This document shows positions 4,845 to 6,335 of a DNA stretch of 6,335 nucleotides, piece after piece. Source of the stretch: Propionibacterium sp. (lineage in GTDB: Bacteria; Actinomycetota; Actinomycetes; Propionibacteriales; Propionibacteriaceae); NCBI GenBank assembly GCA_022837595.1, contig JALHFX010000124.1, positions 5,417 through 11,751 on the forward strand, in the 5' to 3' direction. Position numbers and translations under genes: made by a program. How positions within the stretch are numbered: the first letter of the stretch is position 1; each line of letters opens with the position of its first letter. The notes below the pieces were generated by a model. The model made no database searches. It saw nothing but the letters and a program-made list of their open reading frames with translations, and had not been told where the DNA came from.

Positions 4845-6335
4845 ATGCACGCCGTAGGTTTTGACCGAGACAAGTACATCGCTCTTCAAACCGAACAGAT
4901 CCTTGCTCGGCGTAATGAGTTCGGCGGCAAGCTCTATCTGGAGTTCGGCGGCAAACTCTTCGACGACATGCACGCCTCGCGCGTACTTCCGGGATTCACC
5001 CCTGATAACAAGATCGTGATGCTCGAGAAGCTCGCCGACGATGTCGAGGTCGTGGTGGTGGTCAGCGCTCTTGATTTGGCGCGCAACAAGGTGCGGGCAG
5101 ACCTGGGGATCTCCTATGAAGCCGATGTCTTGCGGCTCATCGACGCTTTCCGCTCCTACCGTTTGTACGTGAGCTCGGTAGTGATCTCGCACGTCACCGA
5201 CAACAATCCGCAAGTCCGCCAATTCAAGCGCAAGCTCGAGCGCGGCGGATTGAAGGTGTACAAACACTATTTGATCAAGGGCTACCCGAACGATGTTGCC
5301 CGGATCGTCAGCGACGAGGGGTATGGGCGTAACGAATACATCGAGACCACCCGGGATCTGGTGGTCGTGACGGCGCCCGGCCCAGGCAGTGGCAAGATGG
5401 CGACCTGCCTTTCGCAGCTGTATCACGACTACAAACGTGGTCTCACTTCGGGCTACGCAAAGTTCGAGACGTTCCCGATCTGGAATCTGCCGCTCGACCA
5501 TCCGGTCAATGTGGCCTATGAGGCGGCCACGGCAGACCTGGACGATGTCAACATGATCGACCCTTTCCATCTGGCGGCGTACGGCGAGCAGGTGGTCAAT
5601 TACAACCGCGATGTCGAGGTCTTCCCCGTACTCAATCGACTCTTCGAACAGATCCTTGGGCACTCTCCGTATAAGTCACCCACCGATATGGGCGTGAACA
5701 TGGCGGGGTTGTGTATCAGCGACGATGAGGTCTGCCGGGAGGCATCGAAGCAAGAGGTCATCCGTCGCTACTTCAAGGCATTGGTTACCGAGCGGCGCGA
5801 TGAGCTGGAGCCGACCCAGTCGGATTCGATCGCCTTGTTGATGAGCAGCTTGAACTTGAACGCGAAGGACCGTCCGGTCGTGATTCCTGCGCTCGAGATG
5901 GAGAAGCGGACGAAGAATCCGGCCGCCGCGATCGAATTGCCCGACGGTCACATCATCACCGGCAAGACCTCGGCATTACTCGGCGCCTGTTCGGCGATGC
6001 TGCTGGACGCACTCAAAGCGCTGGCCGGTATCGACCCTGATGTCAAGCTGCTGGCTTCCGAGACGATCGAACCGATCCAAACGCTGAAGACCACCCATCT
6101 GGGCAGCCATAACCCGCGATTGCATACCGACGAGGTATTGATTGCGCTGTCGGTTAGTGCGAACTCTGACGAGAACGCCCGCCGCGCGCTAGCTCAATTG
6201 GCCCAGCTGCGTGGTTGTGATGTGCATTCGACCGTCATCCTCGGTTCGGTGGACGAGGGGATCTTCCGCAATCTGGGCGTGCAGGTGACCTGCGAACCTG
6301 TCTATCAGTCGAAGTCGCTGTACAAAAAGCGCTAG
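4845..6335 (+). CDS. UPF0371/DUF1846 family protein, complete
   Basis: A 496-residue soluble protein of the highly conserved UPF0371 (DUF1846) family, found in Firmicutes and Actinobacteria and usually about 495-505 residues. Recognisable blocks are GFDRDKYIALQ (5-15), FGGKLYLEFGGKLFDD (26-41), ASRVLPGF (44-51), VRADLGI (83-89), SDEGYGRNEYIETTR (156-170), TAPGPGSGKMATCLSQLYH (176-194), KFETFPIWNLPLDHP (206-220), AYEAATADLDDVNMIDPFH (224-242), NYNRDVE (252-258), YKSPTDMGVNMAG (276-288) and ISDDEVCREASKQE (291-304). GPGSGK (179-184) resembles a phosphate-binding loop but lacks the usual A-G-K-T/S ending, since Met follows Lys. No signal peptide or membrane helix is present. The biochemical function is unknown to me. 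The ATG is chosen because family similarity starts right after it and GGGAGG precedes it. The gene lies 47 bp after the AEC gene, with a possible promoter of its own. The stop is the last codon of the window. Confidence 0.95.
   Translation: MHAVGFDRDKYIALQTEQILARRNEFGGKLYLEFGGKLFDDMHASRVLPGFTPDNKIVMLEKLADDVEVVVVVSALDLARNKVRADLGISYEADVLRLIDAFRSYRLYVSSVVISHVTDNNPQVRQFKRKLERGGLKVYKHYLIKGYPNDVARIVSDEGYGRNEYIETTRDLVVVTAPGPGSGKMATCLSQLYHDYKRGLTSGYAKFETFPIWNLPLDHPVNVAYEAATADLDDVNMIDPFHLAAYGEQVVNYNRDVEVFPVLNRLFEQILGHSPYKSPTDMGVNMAGLCISDDEVCREASKQEVIRRYFKALVTERRDELEPTQSDSIALLMSSLNLNAKDRPVVIPALEMEKRTKNPAAAIELPDGHIITGKTSALLGACSAMLLDALKALAGIDPDVKLLASETIEPIQTLKTTHLGSHNPRLHTDEVLIALSVSANSDENARRALAQLAQLRGCDVHSTVILGSVDEGIFRNLGVQVTCEPVYQSKSLYKKR

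Noticed and set aside
4189..4845. 218-codon minus-strand frame rich in Asp, Gln, His and Arg
   Set aside because: It is the antisense shadow of the AEC membrane protein; the composition is what reversed hydrophobic codons give.
4794..5663. 289-codon minus-strand frame
   Set aside because: It is the antisense shadow of the highly conserved UPF0371 gene; its His/Asp/Val-rich composition is an artefact of the opposite strand.

Overview
The window looks like ordinary chromosomal DNA from an actinobacterium. Three things suggest this. Base composition is moderately high in GC (high fifties percent, judged by eye). Two genes carry an actinobacterial-type leaderless signal, a TANNNT -10 box 6-7 nt from an ATG. 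The gene families (PIG-L deacetylase, DrrA-like ABC exporter, UPF0371/DUF1846, AEC carrier) are also common in that phylum. I cannot name the genus. No rRNA, tRNA, insertion sequence, CRISPR array, phage gene or attachment site was seen.

Layout, left to right. (1) Minus strand, 2-974: a PIG-L/LmbE-type zinc deacetylase followed by the first 61 codons of trmO (TsaA), a tRNA t6A37 N6-methyltransferase that runs off the left edge. A 22-codon basic ORF fits exactly between the two, with an ATGA overlap at one end and a 2-nt gap at the other. (2) 975-1298: a 324-bp intergenic stretch between divergent genes. It holds a perfect 14-bp palindrome with a GAAC-N4-GTTC core and a short minus-strand open frame that looks coding but lacks a convincing start. 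(3) Plus strand, 1299-3013: a two-gene, translationally coupled ABC-2 exporter (ATPase, then a six-helix permease). A short basic ORF overlaps the permease stop and may be a remnant of a third gene. (4) Minus strand, 3047-3682, convergent with the exporter: a membrane-anchored extracytoplasmic protein resembling DUF4230. (5) 3683-3918: a divergent promoter region. (6) Plus strand, 3919-6335: an AEC-family ten-helix carrier, then 47 bp downstream a complete UPF0371/DUF1846 protein whose stop codon is the last base of the window.

The genes do not form one evident pathway. Neighbours alternate in direction and appear to be four transcription units: PIG-L-trmO, the ABC pair, the DUF4230-like gene, and AEC followed by UPF0371. 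The last gene probably also has its own promoter. I found no convincing new multi-gene system. The points most worth a second look are the small ORFs at gene junctions, the palindrome, the matching leaderless starts, and the two domain families of unknown function.
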